From Cohnella thailandensis (GTDB lineage Bacteria; Bacillota; Bacilli; Paenibacillales; Paenibacillaceae), in the NCBI RefSeq assembly GCF_014212135.1, contig NZ_JACJVQ010000011.1, forward strand, positions 124,001 to 188,000: DNA of 64,000 bases. Reading direction: 5' to 3'. A program made the translations under genes and the position numbers. Positions 26,712 through 35,938 of the stretch are shown piece by piece (the first letter of the stretch is position 1; every line of letters starts with the position of its first letter). Under the pieces are notes generated by a model. It made no database searches and was not told where the DNA came from. It worked only from the letters and a program-made list of their open reading frames with translations.

Positions 26712-27674
26712 CTACTTCGAGAGAGGAACGACGCGATACCCTCTGCCTCTGTCGCTTCGAACCTTGGTCTTGATGCGGCGAACGCCGGAGATATCCGCGG
26801 GTTTCCTTCCGTTTTTCCTCACGGTCATCTCCAGAATGAGCCCCGTGATCGAATCCTCCCTGTTGCGGAGCTTTTTCGAGACGAAATTGCCCAACGAAGA
26901 AGCGACCACTCTCGTGAGAAGCCTGCCGTCGCGGTCCCGGCTGCGGATCCTGCGTACCGGATGAAGAACATGGGGGTGCGCTCCGACGACGGCGTTGGCT
27001 CCTTGGTAGAGAAGCTCGTTCATCAGCCTTTTCTGGCCGTCGCTCGGATACGTCCGAAACTCTCGTCCGAAATGCAGATAGACGATGATGAAGTCGGTTT
27101 GGCTTCGAAGCTTGCGAATCATCGCTTTGATTCGATCAGCCGAGCCGATTTTGTTCACCAGCCAAGGCTGCGGGACGGGAATAGAGTTCGTGCCCATCGT
27201 GTAGGAGAGGATAGCGATTCTGAGCCCGTTTGACCTGACGATCAGCGGCGCGCCTGCGCCTTGAGCGCTTCGGTAAGTGCCCGTATGCTTCAAGCCATGC
27301 CAATCCAGAACGGCCAGCGTCCTCTTGAGTCCATGCGTACCGCCGTCCATGGAATGGTTATTGGCGGTGACCATGACGTCGAATCCGGCAGCCTTCAGGG
27401 CGGATGCGAGCTCATCGGGGCAGTTGAACCGAGGGTAACCCGTTCTCGGGTGCCTCGACTCCGTCGGGTACCCGTTCCCCTTCACTCCGGGACCCGAATA
27501 GCCGGAGAACGTCGTCTCCAGGTTGCCGATGGTCACGTCGGCTCTCCTCAAATAAGGTCGCACGGGCCTCAAAAGCGAATGAAACTCGAAGCCCCTTCCC
27601 TTCCGTCGAGCCGAAGCGATCACCGGCCGCTTCATGAGGAAGTCTCCTACGATGGCAATCTTCACTTTGGCCAA
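26712..27674 (-). CDS. CapA/PgsA-family metallophosphatase-like protein (320 aa)
   Basis: The PGA_cap family has a calcineurin-like fold and is associated with polyglutamate capsule export or envelope functions. Seen: GDFLMKRP, IGNLETTFSG, TANNHSMDGGTHG, YLHFGREF and GAHPHVLHP, the metal-ligand motifs in family order. No signal peptide is evident, unlike secreted or anchored CapA forms. The start is uncertain: I choose TTG 27674, 11 nt after AAGGAGG, giving AKVKIAIVGDF at the N-terminus; a TTG at 27713 would add 13 residues. No pgsBC genes are nearby. Confidence 0.82.
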   Translation of the reverse strand: MAKVKIAIVGDFLMKRPVIASARRKGRGFEFHSLLRPVRPYLRRADVTIGNLETTFSGYSGPGVKGNGYPTESRHPRTGYPRFNCPDELASALKAAGFDVMVTANNHSMDGGTHGLKRTLAVLDWHGLKHTGTYRSAQGAGAPLIVRSNGLRIAILSYTMGTNSIPVPQPWLVNKIGSADRIKAMIRKLRSQTDFIIVYLHFGREFRTYPSDGQKRLMNELLYQGANAVVGAHPHVLHPVRRIRSRDRDGRLLTRVVASSLGNFVSKKLRNREDSITGLILEMTVRKNGRKPADISGVRRIKTKVRSDRGRGYRVVPLSK

Positions 27675-27757
27675 GACATTCGCTCCCTCCTTCGGTGTGA
27701 CCAACTTATTCAAGCGCGTTCCATGTGGTCACATTTACCCTTGCCGTACGTCGCTTT

Positions 27758-28032
27758 TTTGGTGCACCAGGCGCACTCCTTTAGCTCGTTCCCACGCGTT
27801 CACGGCAATGTAGTGCACCCAGTGCACCACTTTCGCTCGTTCCCACGCGTTTCCGCCAATGTGGTGCACCCAGTACACCACTTTAGCTCGTTCCCACGCG
27901 TTCACGGCAATGTGGTGCATCCAGTGCACCACTTTTGCTCGTTCGCACGCGTTTCCGCCAATGTGGTGCATCCAGTGCACCACTTTCGCTTGTTCCCCCG
28001 CGTTTCCGCCAATGTGGTTCACCCAGCGCACT
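27758..28032. repeat. 51-bp tandem palindrome array R1, first locus
   Basis: Five full units plus a degenerate end unit, with exact 51-bp spacing (GCTCGTT anchors at 27784, 27835, 27886, 27937 and 27988). Each unit has a palindromic core, GTGGTGCA-CCCAG-TGCACCAC or a near variant, and a spacer of CGTTCCCACGCG type. Spacers alternate between GTTTCCGCC and GTTCACGGC forms, suggesting growth by a 102-bp doublet. The left end begins TTTTGGTGCACC. Confidence 0.9.
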
Positions 28033-28039
28033 CCAAGCC

Positions 28040-28080
28040 GAAAAAAAAGGCCGCCCGCCCGATCGCCAACCGACCGGGTG
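28040..28080 (-). terminator. Probable terminator of htpG
   Basis: Minus strand CCGGTCG pairs with CGATCGG around GTTGG, then a GC stretch and eight T residues. The T run is further from the stem than usual, so this is a moderate call. Confidence 0.4.
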
Positions 28081-28166
28081 AACAGCCCCTTCGCCGCGGA
28101 TATCCGCTTATTCGGACACTCCTCGCGCCAAATGCCTTTCTCGCGTGTATCCGCCTTATTTTCCTC

Positions 28167-30047
28167 TTAGCGCATGATCTTGCAGATGTTGTTCGTGAAC
28201 TCGACCGGATCCTGGATCGGAAGGCCTTCGATCAGCAGCGCCTGGTTGTACAGCAGGCTCGTGTACAGGCTCAGCTTCTCCTTGTCGTTCGCGAAAGCGT
28301 CTTTCAGCGACTGGTACACCTCGTGATTCACGTTGATCTCCAGCACCTTGTCCGCTTGGATGTCTTGGCCGCTCGGCATCGCCTTGAGCACCTTCTCCAT
28401 CTCGATCGACACGTCGCCTTCGGCCGACAGGCAAACCGGATGGCTCTTCAGGCGCTTGGACGCCTTGACCTTCTTCACCTTGCCGGCAAGCAGGCTGCCC
28501 ATCGACTCGAACAGATCCTTGTTCTCGCTCTCTTCGGCTTCCGAAGCCTTCTCTTCCTCGCTAGGCTCGATGCCCAGATCGCCGCTGGAGACGGAACGGA
28601 ATTCCTTCTCCTTGTAGCTCTGGATCATCTTGATCGCGAACTCGTCCACGTCGTCGGTGAAGTACAGGATTTCGTAGCCCTTGTCCGCGACCACTTCGGT
28701 CTGCGGCAGCTTCTCGATCCGCTCGATCGACTCTCCGGACGCGTAGTAGATGTACTTCTGGTCTTCCGGCATGCGGGAGACGTACTCTTCCAGGCTGACG
28801 TTCTTCTTCTCCTTGGAGGAGTAGAACAGCAGCAGGTCCTGCAGAGTGTCCTTGTGCATTCCGTAGTCGTTGTAGACGCCGAACTTCAGCGTACGGCCGA
28901 ACGACTTGTAGAATTTCTCGTACTTCTCACGGTCGTTCTTCAGCAAGCTCTGCAGCTCGCTCTTGATCCGCTTCTCCAGGTGCTTCGCGATCGCCGTCAG
29001 CTGACGGTCCTGCTGCAGCATCTCGCGGGAGATGTTAAGCGACAGGTTCTCGGAATCGACCATGCCCTTCACGAAGCTGAAGTAGTCCGGCAGCAGGTCG
29101 GCGCACTTGTTCATGATCAGGACGCCGTTGGAATACAGCTCCAGGCCCTTCTCGTATTCCTTCGTGTAGTAATCGAACGGAGTGCTCTCCGGGATGTACA
29201 GGATGGCGTTGTAGACGACCGCTCCGTCGGCGCTGATGTGAATGTGCTTCACCGGCTTGTCGAAGCCGTAGCGCTTCTCCATGTAGAAGTTGTCGTAGTC
29301 CTCGTCCTTCAGCTCGCTCTTGTTCTTGCGCCAGATCGGGATCATGCTGTTGACGGTTTGCTCTTCCTTGTACGTCTCGAACTCGCCCTCTTCGCCTTCC
29401 TTCGGACGGCTGGACGTCATCTCCATCTTGATCGGATAACGGATGAAGTCGGAGTACTTCTTGACGATTGCGCGCAGGCGGTATTCCTCAAGATACTCGT
29501 CGTAGTTGTCGTCTTCGGTATTGTCCTTGATCTTGAGGTAAATGTCGGTGCCGACCGTTTCCTTCTCCGCCGGAGTAATCGTGTAGCCGTCCGCTCCGGT
29601 GGATTCCCACTTGAACGCCTGGTCGCTGCCGAGCGAGCGGCTGACGACGGTGACCGTATCCGCTACCATGAACGCGGAGTAGAAGCCGACGCCGAACTGG
29701 CCGATGATGTTGTGGCCGTCCTTCGCTTCGTTCTCGTTCTTGAACGCGAGCGAGCCGCTCTTCGCGATGACGCCGAGGTGGCTTTCGAGTTCCTCCGCGG
29801 TCATGCCGATGCCCGTGTCGGAGATCGTCAGCGTGCGCGACGCCTTGTCCGGGGTCACCTTGATATAGTAATTATCCTTGTCGAAGACGAGGCTGTCGTC
29901 GGTCAAGGCGCGGTAATAGATTTTGTCGATCGCGTCGCTGGCGTTGGAGATCAATTCCCGGAGGAAAATCTCCTTCTGCGTATAGATGGAGTTGATCATC
30001 ATTTCCAGCAGGCGCTTGGATTCTGCTTTGAACTGCTTCTTGGCCAT
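28167..30047 (-). CDS. htpG: Chaperone HtpG, bacterial Hsp90 (626 aa)
   Basis: ATP-dependent homodimeric chaperone of the cytosol. N-terminal GHKL ATPase motifs: [21 protein letters not shown], and [15 protein letters not shown]. The middle domain follows from ~230 ([31 protein letters not shown] with the catalytic Arg), and the C-terminal dimerisation domain completes the 626 residues, the same length as B. subtilis HtpG. Monocistronic, with a perfect CIRCE upstream that implies HrcA repression. Confidence 0.98.
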   Translation of the reverse strand: MAKKQFKAESKRLLEMMINSIYTQKEIFLRELISNASDAIDKIYYRALTDDSLVFDKDNYYIKVTPDKASRTLTISDTGIGMTAEELESHLGVIAKSGSLAFKNENEAKDGHNIIGQFGVGFYSAFMVADTVTVVSRSLGSDQAFKWESTGADGYTITPAEKETVGTDIYLKIKDNTEDDNYDEYLEEYRLRAIVKKYSDFIRYPIKMEMTSSRPKEGEEGEFETYKEEQTVNSMIPIWRKNKSELKDEDYDNFYMEKRYGFDKPVKHIHISADGAVVYNAILYIPESTPFDYYTKEYEKGLELYSNGVLIMNKCADLLPDYFSFVKGMVDSENLSLNISREMLQQDRQLTAIAKHLEKRIKSELQSLLKNDREKYEKFYKSFGRTLKFGVYNDYGMHKDTLQDLLLFYSSKEKKNVSLEEYVSRMPEDQKYIYYASGESIERIEKLPQTEVVADKGYEILYFTDDVDEFAIKMIQSYKEKEFRSVSSGDLGIEPSEEEKASEAEESENKDLFESMGSLLAGKVKKVKASKRLKSHPVCLSAEGDVSIEMEKVLKAMPSGQDIQADKVLEINVNHEVYQSLKDAFANDKEKLSLYTSLLYNQALLIEGLPIQDPVEFTNNICKIMR

Positions 30048-30106
30048 GAGGGATTCGGGCTCCTTTCGTTCATGAGAGATAGGGGTTGTTCGTTATAGAC
30101 ATTATT

Positions 30107-30133
30107 TTAGCACTCAATCAGCTTGAGTGCTAA
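30107..30133. promoter_or_regulatory. CIRCE element, HrcA operator of htpG
   Basis: TTAGCACTC-N9-GAGTGCTAA, a perfect match to the consensus. It lies just downstream of the -10 box, overlapping the likely transcription start, the standard repressing position. Confidence 0.95.
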
Positions 30134-30142
30134 TCTTTTTCC

Positions 30143-30172
30143 TATATACCATATCTCAAAAAGCGCTGTCAA
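30143..30172 (-). promoter_or_regulatory. Sigma-A promoter of htpG
   Basis: Minus strand TTGACA (30167-30172) and TATATA (30143-30148), with an 18-bp spacer. Confidence 0.8.
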
Positions 30173-30197
30173 TATGGGACTATTCGTCTCCGCGCGG

Positions 30198-30890
30198 CTA
30201 AATGACGGTCCTGATAAGCCCATTATCGCGAATGCCCAGTAGGCGGTAAGCATTCCCGACCATATCCTTGTCGTTGCCGTAAAGATGGATCGATCTGCCG
30301 GGATGGTTGCTTGCGGACGAAACGTAATTCATCTGGTGAACCATATATTCGGAGTTGCACAGGACAACAACCTGCTTGATGTTCTCCGTTAATTTATTTT
30401 GGAACCGGACGGCCTTTTCTACGATTTCTTGCGAGAACACCGCGGGCTCGCTATCGGAGGCCTTCATGGCCCGGTAGTCGTAGAAGAGACGCAATTCCCG
30501 ATCGCCAAGCTGAGCGCTAATGGTCCGCCAGGTTCTGATCATGTGCTCGGTATCTTCTTCATTAAGCAACCCGCCTATCCGAAAGGACAAGATTCGATTG
30601 CTCTCGTCGAGATGGTGCTTAAACCGTTCCGAGAGAGGCACGGCAAAGTCCTGCTGCTGATAGGCCGGCTTGTCCGATAAACGCTCCTCCGAGAAGAGAT
30701 AAGCCAGAGACACATGGAAGGCCGAGGCAATCTTCTCCATGCTCGAAAGACTGATATTGCGCTGACCCCGCTCTACGCTGCTTATATAGGTACGATCAAG
30801 GCCCGCCCTGCTCGCCAATTCTTCCTGCGACATGCCCGATCGCGCTCTTAATTGCTTGCAACGAAGGCCGAATTCCATCTGAATATCCAT
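30198..30890 (-). CDS. XRE-family transcriptional regulator with a C-terminal sensor-like domain (230 aa)
   Basis: Residues ~5-65 form a Cro/C1 helix-turn-helix (LRCKQLRARSGMSQEELASRAG, TYISSVERGQRNIS). The C-terminal half (~95-230) is alpha/beta and resembles a STAS-like fold in pattern (LSFRIGGLLNEED, ELRLFYDYRAMKA, VVVLCNSEYMVHQ); this is inference. Start at 30890 is set by AGGAGGT nine bases upstream and by the HTH position; the longer frame adds an unsupported 58 residues. Divergent from the GH44 gene, which it may regulate. Confidence 0.85.
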   Translation of the reverse strand: MDIQMEFGLRCKQLRARSGMSQEELASRAGLDRTYISSVERGQRNISLSSMEKIASAFHVSLAYLFSEERLSDKPAYQQQDFAVPLSERFKHHLDESNRILSFRIGGLLNEEDTEHMIRTWRTISAQLGDRELRLFYDYRAMKASDSEPAVFSQEIVEKAVRFQNKLTENIKQVVVLCNSEYMVHQMNYVSSASNHPGRSIHLYGNDKDMVGNAYRLLGIRDNGLIRTVI

Positions 30891-31067
30891 CAAGAAACCA
30901 CCTCCTACCAATAAATCGACAGCAGCGGCCGAAAAGTTAACCCATTTTATCCCATGGTTTCGATTCCGTTCGTCATTGATACTCATAGTCCATCGACTCC
31001 GAATGAACAATGGTGGTTTAATTGTGCAGAGTAACGGCAATCGACAAAATGTTAAGGAGTCCACAAA

Positions 31068-34000
31068 ATGATTGTATTTCCCCGCACGACGAAAAGATCG
31101 ATTCTCGCTCTGTTTTTGGTTTTGCTGTTATTGCTGAATAGCGTCGCGTTCTTGATTCCGTCCGTTTCCGCGGTAGCCAAGATCAGCTATGCGGCATCCG
31201 CCAAAGCGACGGCATCCAGCGTCGAAGCCGGCTCCGAAGCTACGATTCTGGTCAGCGTAACCCCTTCGGAAACGACCGACGTATTGATCGATGTCGAGTT
31301 CTTTGATTCAGACGTAAAAAACGTAGGCAAAGTTTACATTGACAAAGTTCATTTGGAAGCAGGCGTAGAAAAGACGACCGCGCTCGTTTGGAAAGTACCT
31401 GCGAACTTGCCGGAAGGGAAGTATACGGTCAGCTTCGGCATTTTCGGAGCGGGCTGGGGCAGTCCGAGCAAATGGTACCCCGGAGCGGCAGCGATACACG
31501 TAACTGGAGGCGTGCCTTCCGTCGATTATGCGACCGCTGCGACGGTTACTCCGGACCCTGTCCTCAGGGGGAATCGGGTCGCCATCGACGCTTCCGTAAC
31601 GGCAAGCGTGTACACGGAAGCCCTGGTAGAAGTAAGCGTCGTTCAACCCGACGGGGAGAAGGCGCTAAGCCAATCCTGGGTCGAGACGCTTACGGCCGGC
31701 CAGAAGAAGGATTTCCGGCTCGATTGGACCGTTCCGGCAACGGCCCCGTTAGGGAATTACAAAGTGGCCGTCGGATTGTACAGCCCGGATCGAACGGTAA
31801 CGTATAAGGAAAACGCGGAAGCGGCGCCGTTTCAGGTAGCCTCCGAATCGCAGCCCGTTCCCGCAACGCCGGCCGATGTAAAGGCGGTGCCTTCGACCGA
31901 TTCCGTCACGGTAACTTGGAAGGCGGCGGAGCAAGCGACAAGCTACGACGTGGAAGTCGACGGAACGCCGGTCGGCATTCCTACAGGCGCGTTGTCTTAT
32001 ACCCATAGCGGTTTGAAGCCGGATTCCGAGCATACGTACAGAGTAAGAGCGAAGAACGGCAGCATGGCCGGTCCATGGAGCGCAGCCGTAACCGTCAAGC
32101 TCCCTCCTGCCGTCCCGGAATCGCAGGACATCAAAATCCTTACGACTACGGGGAACAAGCAAAGCACTTCCTCCATCACTCCGAAGTTCAAAATGACCAA
32201 TTTAGGCAAGACGGCTATTCCTCTGAAGGATACGAAGCTCCGCTACTACTTCACGGCGGATTTCGCAAAGGACGAAGAAAAACCGTTCGAGATCGGATTT
32301 TACGGCATGGTCAAATGGAGAAACCTCTCCGCGGACGATGTCGTGACCAATATCGTCAAAATGCCGATTCCGGCCGCGGACGCGACTCATTACCTTGAGG
32401 TCGGATTTACCGAGGGAGCGGGCGTCGTGCAGCCGGGAGAGACTCTCACCTTCAACGGTCGGATGAACAAGAGCGACTGGTCCAGCTTCGATCAAACCAA
32501 CGATTACTCGTTCTTGAACACCTCCGCGGAAGTGGAGAGCCCTAAGACACTCGTTTATCAGGACGGAGAACTGCTATGGGGGACGGAGCCTTCCTTGCTT
32601 GACATCCCCCCGTTCCCCGCGACCGTAGAGTCGACTTCAACGGATACTTCCATCACGTTAACATGGGATGCCGTTGCCGAAGCGACGGGATATGAAGTTC
32701 GCGCCGACGGCGTCTTGACGACGGTTGCAGGGAATACGTTCGTCCATGACTTCTTAAAGCCGGGTACGCTGCATACCTACAATATCAGGACCGTCAATGG
32801 GGGCAAGACCAGTCTATGGAGCTCCGCCTTCACGGCCAAGACGACAGGCGAGCAGATCTTGCCCGCGCCAGCCGGAGTTCGCGCGGCGAAGAATGAAACT
32901 TCCATCCAAATAACTTGGAAGGCTCTGCAAGAGCTGGTTACGGGCTATGAGATCGAAGTCGACGGCGACGTTCTGTCGACGGGAAAGACCTTGTCGTATA
33001 CGCATGAAGGGTTGGCTCCCGCAACGCTGCATACGTATCGGGTTCGAGCAAGAGACGGGGAAACCGCCGGTCCGTGGAGCGATCCGATTAAAGTCAATAC
33101 GCTCCGGACGGTGACGGGTACCTTCGATGTCCAATTCAACGTCGATCCGACGGCGGACAGAACGCCGATCAGCCCCTATATTTACGGTGCGAATGAAGAC
33201 TTGACGGGAACGGAGAATTTGACGGCCCGGAGAGCGGGCGGCAATCGCTTCTCTACCTACAACTGGGAGAACAACGCGTCGAACTCCGGCAGCGACTCCG
33301 GACATGTGAGCGACTCCTTTATTCCTTGGTACTATGGCGGAATTCCGGTGTCGGACAGCGCCAAGTGGGAAGTCCCGGGCAGCGCGGCAGTCGGTTTTCA
33401 TCAGCAATCGTTGGAGAAAGGCGCTTATACTCTCTGGTCGCTGCCGACCGCGGGGTATGCGGCCAAGACGAAGGGGATTAAGATAACGGATGCGGACAAG
33501 GCTCCGTCTTCCAGCTGGGTCGAAGTCCAAGCCGCTAAAGGCGCGCCGTTCAGCTTGACGCCCGATTTGAACGACAATGCGGCGTATAACGATGAATTCG
33601 TAAATTTCTTGGTCAACAAGTTCGGGCCGGCCTCTTCCGCGACGGGAATCAAGGGCTATTCCATCGATAACGAGCCGGGATTGTGGAACAAGACCCACAA
33701 ATACATGCATCCGGAAATGACGAAGGGCGCCGAGGTTCTTAGCAAATCGATCGATCTCGCGAAGGCGGTCAAGAACGTCGATCCGAGCGCTGAGCTGTTC
33801 GGGCCTGTGTCCTACGGCTTTAGCGATATGTATATGGTCGATAATAAAGCGGAATGGGAGCAGATCAAAGGAAAATACGGCTGGTATTTGGACTACTATC
33901 TGGATAACATGGCGAGAGAGTCCAGAATAGAAGGCAAGCGACTGCTGGACGTTCTGGATGTCCATTGGTACTCGGAGGAGATGGGCGGCGGCACTCGAAT

Positions 34001-34685
34001 CACGAGCACGAATTTAGCCGCGCATAATCTGGAAACGCATAAGGTTCGCGTGCAAGCGCCGAGATCCCTATGGGATCCGAGTTACTTGGAGGATACGTGG
34101 ATCGGTGATTGGTACAGCGAATTCCTTCCCTTGCTCCCGGCCATGAAGAACTCCGTGAATAAATACAATCCGGGCACGAAGATCGCGATAACCGAATACG
34201 ACTTCGGTGGCAATCACCATGTATCCGGAGGAATCGCGCAGGCCGATACGCTTGGCATTTTCGGCAAGCAGGGACTTTACTTGGCCACCTATTGGAATAT
34301 GGCGGGAACGGCGAATTTATCCAAGATCCCGTATCTTTCTTCCGGTTTCAAGATCTACAACAACTATGATGGAATGAATTCGAAGTACGGGGATACGAAT
34401 GTTAGAGCGGAAACCAACGATATCGAAAATAGTTCCATCTACAGCTCCACGTTCAAGGATAACGACGGCAACCTGCACATGATCGTCATTAACAAGAACT
34501 TCGATTACTCCATGAACGCCGATTTTACCATCGGAGGAACAAAGCAGTACACATCGGCAAAAGTGTGGGCGTTTGACGAGAATAGCCCGCAAATCACGGA
34601 AAGAGACGGCTTATCGAACATTAACGGCAACAAGTTTACGTTAACCATTCCGAAATTGACGGTGGCTCATATCGTTCTATCGTAA
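31068..34685 (+). CDS. Secreted GH44 endoglucanase/xyloglucanase with CBM3 and FN3 modules (1205 aa)
   Basis: Cleaves beta-1,4-glucan or xyloglucan outside the cell. Order: signal peptide 1-36; two Ig-like domains (~37-150, 155-255); FN3 (~262-345); CBM3-type cellulose binder (~350-505, ITPKFKMTNLGKTAIPLKDTKLRYYF split by insertions); two more FN3 (~515-685); GH44 catalytic domain ~690-1205, with GGNRFSTYNWENNASNSGSD. Predicted acid/base Glu869 in SIDNEPGLW and nucleophile Glu1043 in AITEYDFGG. Most GH44 enzymes carry binding modules C-terminally; here all lie before the catalytic domain. Ribosome site AAGGAG 8 nt upstream. Confidence 0.93.
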   Translation: MIVFPRTTKRSILALFLVLLLLLNSVAFLIPSVSAVAKISYAASAKATASSVEAGSEATILVSVTPSETTDVLIDVEFFDSDVKNVGKVYIDKVHLEAGVEKTTALVWKVPANLPEGKYTVSFGIFGAGWGSPSKWYPGAAAIHVTGGVPSVDYATAATVTPDPVLRGNRVAIDASVTASVYTEALVEVSVVQPDGEKALSQSWVETLTAGQKKDFRLDWTVPATAPLGNYKVAVGLYSPDRTVTYKENAEAAPFQVASESQPVPATPADVKAVPSTDSVTVTWKAAEQATSYDVEVDGTPVGIPTGALSYTHSGLKPDSEHTYRVRAKNGSMAGPWSAAVTVKLPPAVPESQDIKILTTTGNKQSTSSITPKFKMTNLGKTAIPLKDTKLRYYFTADFAKDEEKPFEIGFYGMVKWRNLSADDVVTNIVKMPIPAADATHYLEVGFTEGAGVVQPGETLTFNGRMNKSDWSSFDQTNDYSFLNTSAEVESPKTLVYQDGELLWGTEPSLLDIPPFPATVESTSTDTSITLTWDAVAEATGYEVRADGVLTTVAGNTFVHDFLKPGTLHTYNIRTVNGGKTSLWSSAFTAKTTGEQILPAPAGVRAAKNETSIQITWKALQELVTGYEIEVDGDVLSTGKTLSYTHEGLAPATLHTYRVRARDGETAGPWSDPIKVNTLRTVTGTFDVQFNVDPTADRTPISPYIYGANEDLTGTENLTARRAGGNRFSTYNWENNASNSGSDSGHVSDSFIPWYYGGIPVSDSAKWEVPGSAAVGFHQQSLEKGAYTLWSLPTAGYAAKTKGIKITDADKAPSSSWVEVQAAKGAPFSLTPDLNDNAAYNDEFVNFLVNKFGPASSATGIKGYSIDNEPGLWNKTHKYMHPEMTKGAEVLSKSIDLAKAVKNVDPSAELFGPVSYGFSDMYMVDNKAEWEQIKGKYGWYLDYYLDNMARESRIEGKRLLDVLDVHWYSEEMGGGTRITSTNLAAHNLETHKVRVQAPRSLWDPSYLEDTWIGDWYSEFLPLLPAMKNSVNKYNPGTKIAITEYDFGGNHHVSGGIAQADTLGIFGKQGLYLATYWNMAGTANLSKIPYLSSGFKIYNNYDGMNSKYGDTNVRAETNDIENSSIYSSTFKDNDGNLHMIVINKNFDYSMNADFTIGGTKQYTSAKVWAFDENSPQITERDGLSNINGNKFTLTIPKLTVAHIVLS

Positions 34686-34689
34686 CCGC

Positions 34690-34730
34690 AAAACGGCCTC
34701 GGTCCTGAATTCTCGGACCGAGGCCGTTTT
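34690..34730. terminator. Bidirectional terminator between GH44 and MFS genes
   Basis: AAAACGGCCTCGGTCC pairs with GGACCGAGGCCGTTTT, a perfect 16-bp stem. It serves two convergent genes. Confidence 0.93.
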
Positions 34731-34738
34731 CTCGCTTC

Positions 34739-35938
34739 TCATACCGCTTTGGAATTTCGGGAGCTCGGAAGCCCCGAGGTCCGTCCGTCATGCTTCACCA
34801 ACGACAGGAAGAGCAACGCGAGCAGCATTCCGCCGGCCGCGCAAACGAACAAGGAGCCGTACCCGAAGCCGTCGATGACCAGCCCGAGCAGCGGAGGCGA
34901 GGAGATCGCCGCCAGCGAGGAAGCCAGATAGTAGATTCCCGTCCGGGTGCCGATGCTTCTCTCCTCCCCGGTAGAAACGATAAACGGATAAGAGTTGATG
35001 TTGATGCAAGCCCAGAAAATACCGCCCAGGGCAAGCAGGATCCGCAGCAGCAGCAGCGACTCCACGAGAGGAACGACGGCGAAGACGAGAAACAGCCCGC
35101 ATACCCCGACCATAATCGTTCTTTTTTTGCCGTAGCGATTGCCCAGCCAACCGCTTGGTATGGCGAATAGGACAAAAAACAGGGAGAAGAACGTCAGGGA
35201 GAACGCCGCGGCGCTCTCGGACAAGCCCAGATGATGCTCTCCGTACAAGGTGAACAGCGCTTCGACCCCTTGGTACGAGACGAACCAGAAGAAAATCGCT
35301 CCCAGCAGCATGACGGTCGTCCGGTCCAGCTCGCCTCTCCAGCGGATCTTAACCTTTTCTTCGGCGATCGGGACGACGCTGTCGCGACGCTCGTTAACCG
35401 TTCGGTAAAGAATCGCCATACAGATAACCGTTATGCACGCGGCCGCGATAAAAGGATACGATTTATCCGCATCGTACAGGATGGAGCCGACCCCGTAGGC
35501 GAGAATGCCCGCGATGCCTCCCATGAAGTTGATGATCCCGTTGGCTTTCGTTCTCTGCGCTTCCGGAGTCAGGTCGGGCATCAGGGCAATCGTCGGCGAA
35601 CGGTATATGCTCATGGCCAGATTCATCAGCACCATGAACAGAACTAACGTTACGAAGCTCGTATGCAGGGGAATCAGGATCACGAACACGGCGGCTAGCG
35701 GCATCCCGAAGAGAAGATACGGCATTCTTCTGCCGAACCTGGTGTCGGTTTTGTCGCTGCGGCTTCCTATCCAAGGCTGCAGGAACAGCGCGAAGTAATT
35801 GTCGATCGTCATCATGAATCCGATCAGGGCCGTGCTCGAAAGGTAATTGTCCAGGAAGAAGGGCACAAAGCCGTTGTACAGCGCCCAAGTGATGCTGATG
35901 CTGAAGAATCCGAAGCCGAGCAGCCAGGTCCTCTTCAT
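34739..35938 (-). CDS. MFS transporter, SLC45/sugar-transporter-like (399 aa)
   Basis: Twelve helices. The loop between helices 2 and 3 reads PWIGSRSDKTDTRFGRRMPYLLFGMPLAA, which resembles the GPH/SLC45 sugar:cation group (R-x-GRR-x-PY). An import role for a sugar or a glycerophosphodiester product is plausible given the GDPD partner. The ATG overlaps the GDPD stop as TAATG, so the two are co-translated. Substrate unknown. Confidence 0.88.
   Translation of the reverse strand: MKRTWLLGFGFFSISITWALYNGFVPFFLDNYLSSTALIGFMMTIDNYFALFLQPWIGSRSDKTDTRFGRRMPYLLFGMPLAAVFVILIPLHTSFVTLVLFMVLMNLAMSIYRSPTIALMPDLTPEAQRTKANGIINFMGGIAGILAYGVGSILYDADKSYPFIAAACITVICMAILYRTVNERRDSVVPIAEEKVKIRWRGELDRTTVMLLGAIFFWFVSYQGVEALFTLYGEHHLGLSESAAAFSLTFFSLFFVLFAIPSGWLGNRYGKKRTIMVGVCGLFLVFAVVPLVESLLLLRILLALGGIFWACININSYPFIVSTGEERSIGTRTGIYYLASSLAAISSPPLLGLVIDGFGYGSLFVCAAGGMLLALLFLSLVKHDGRTSGLPSSRNSKAV

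Larger units (their letters stand above)
27714..28166. other. Intergenic region of ~450 bp dominated by a tandem repeat
   Basis: Holds the upstream region of the CapA-like gene, a 51-bp tandem palindrome array (27758-28032) and a terminator-like hairpin for htpG. No gene is supportable; the open frames here arise because 51 is divisible by three. Confidence 0.6.

Noticed and set aside
27735..28031. 98-residue repeat protein on the minus strand
   Set aside because: The frame is open only because 51 bp is 17 codons; it starts with GTG without a ribosome site, and the plus strand is equally open. The palindrome explains the pattern better.
27758..28032. CRISPR array
   Set aside because: The palindromic units have a fixed short period, spacers are near-identical in alternation rather than unique, and no cas gene is present.
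27261..30098. 945-residue plus-strand ORF across htpG and the repeat
   Set aside because: It is antisense to htpG, with Arg/Leu/Val-rich shadow composition typical of GC-rich genes read backwards.
30150..30175. Catabolite-responsive element at the htpG promoter
   Set aside because: The sequence around AGCGCT partly fits a cre but overlaps the -35 hexamer, which explains it, and htpG has no catabolic role.
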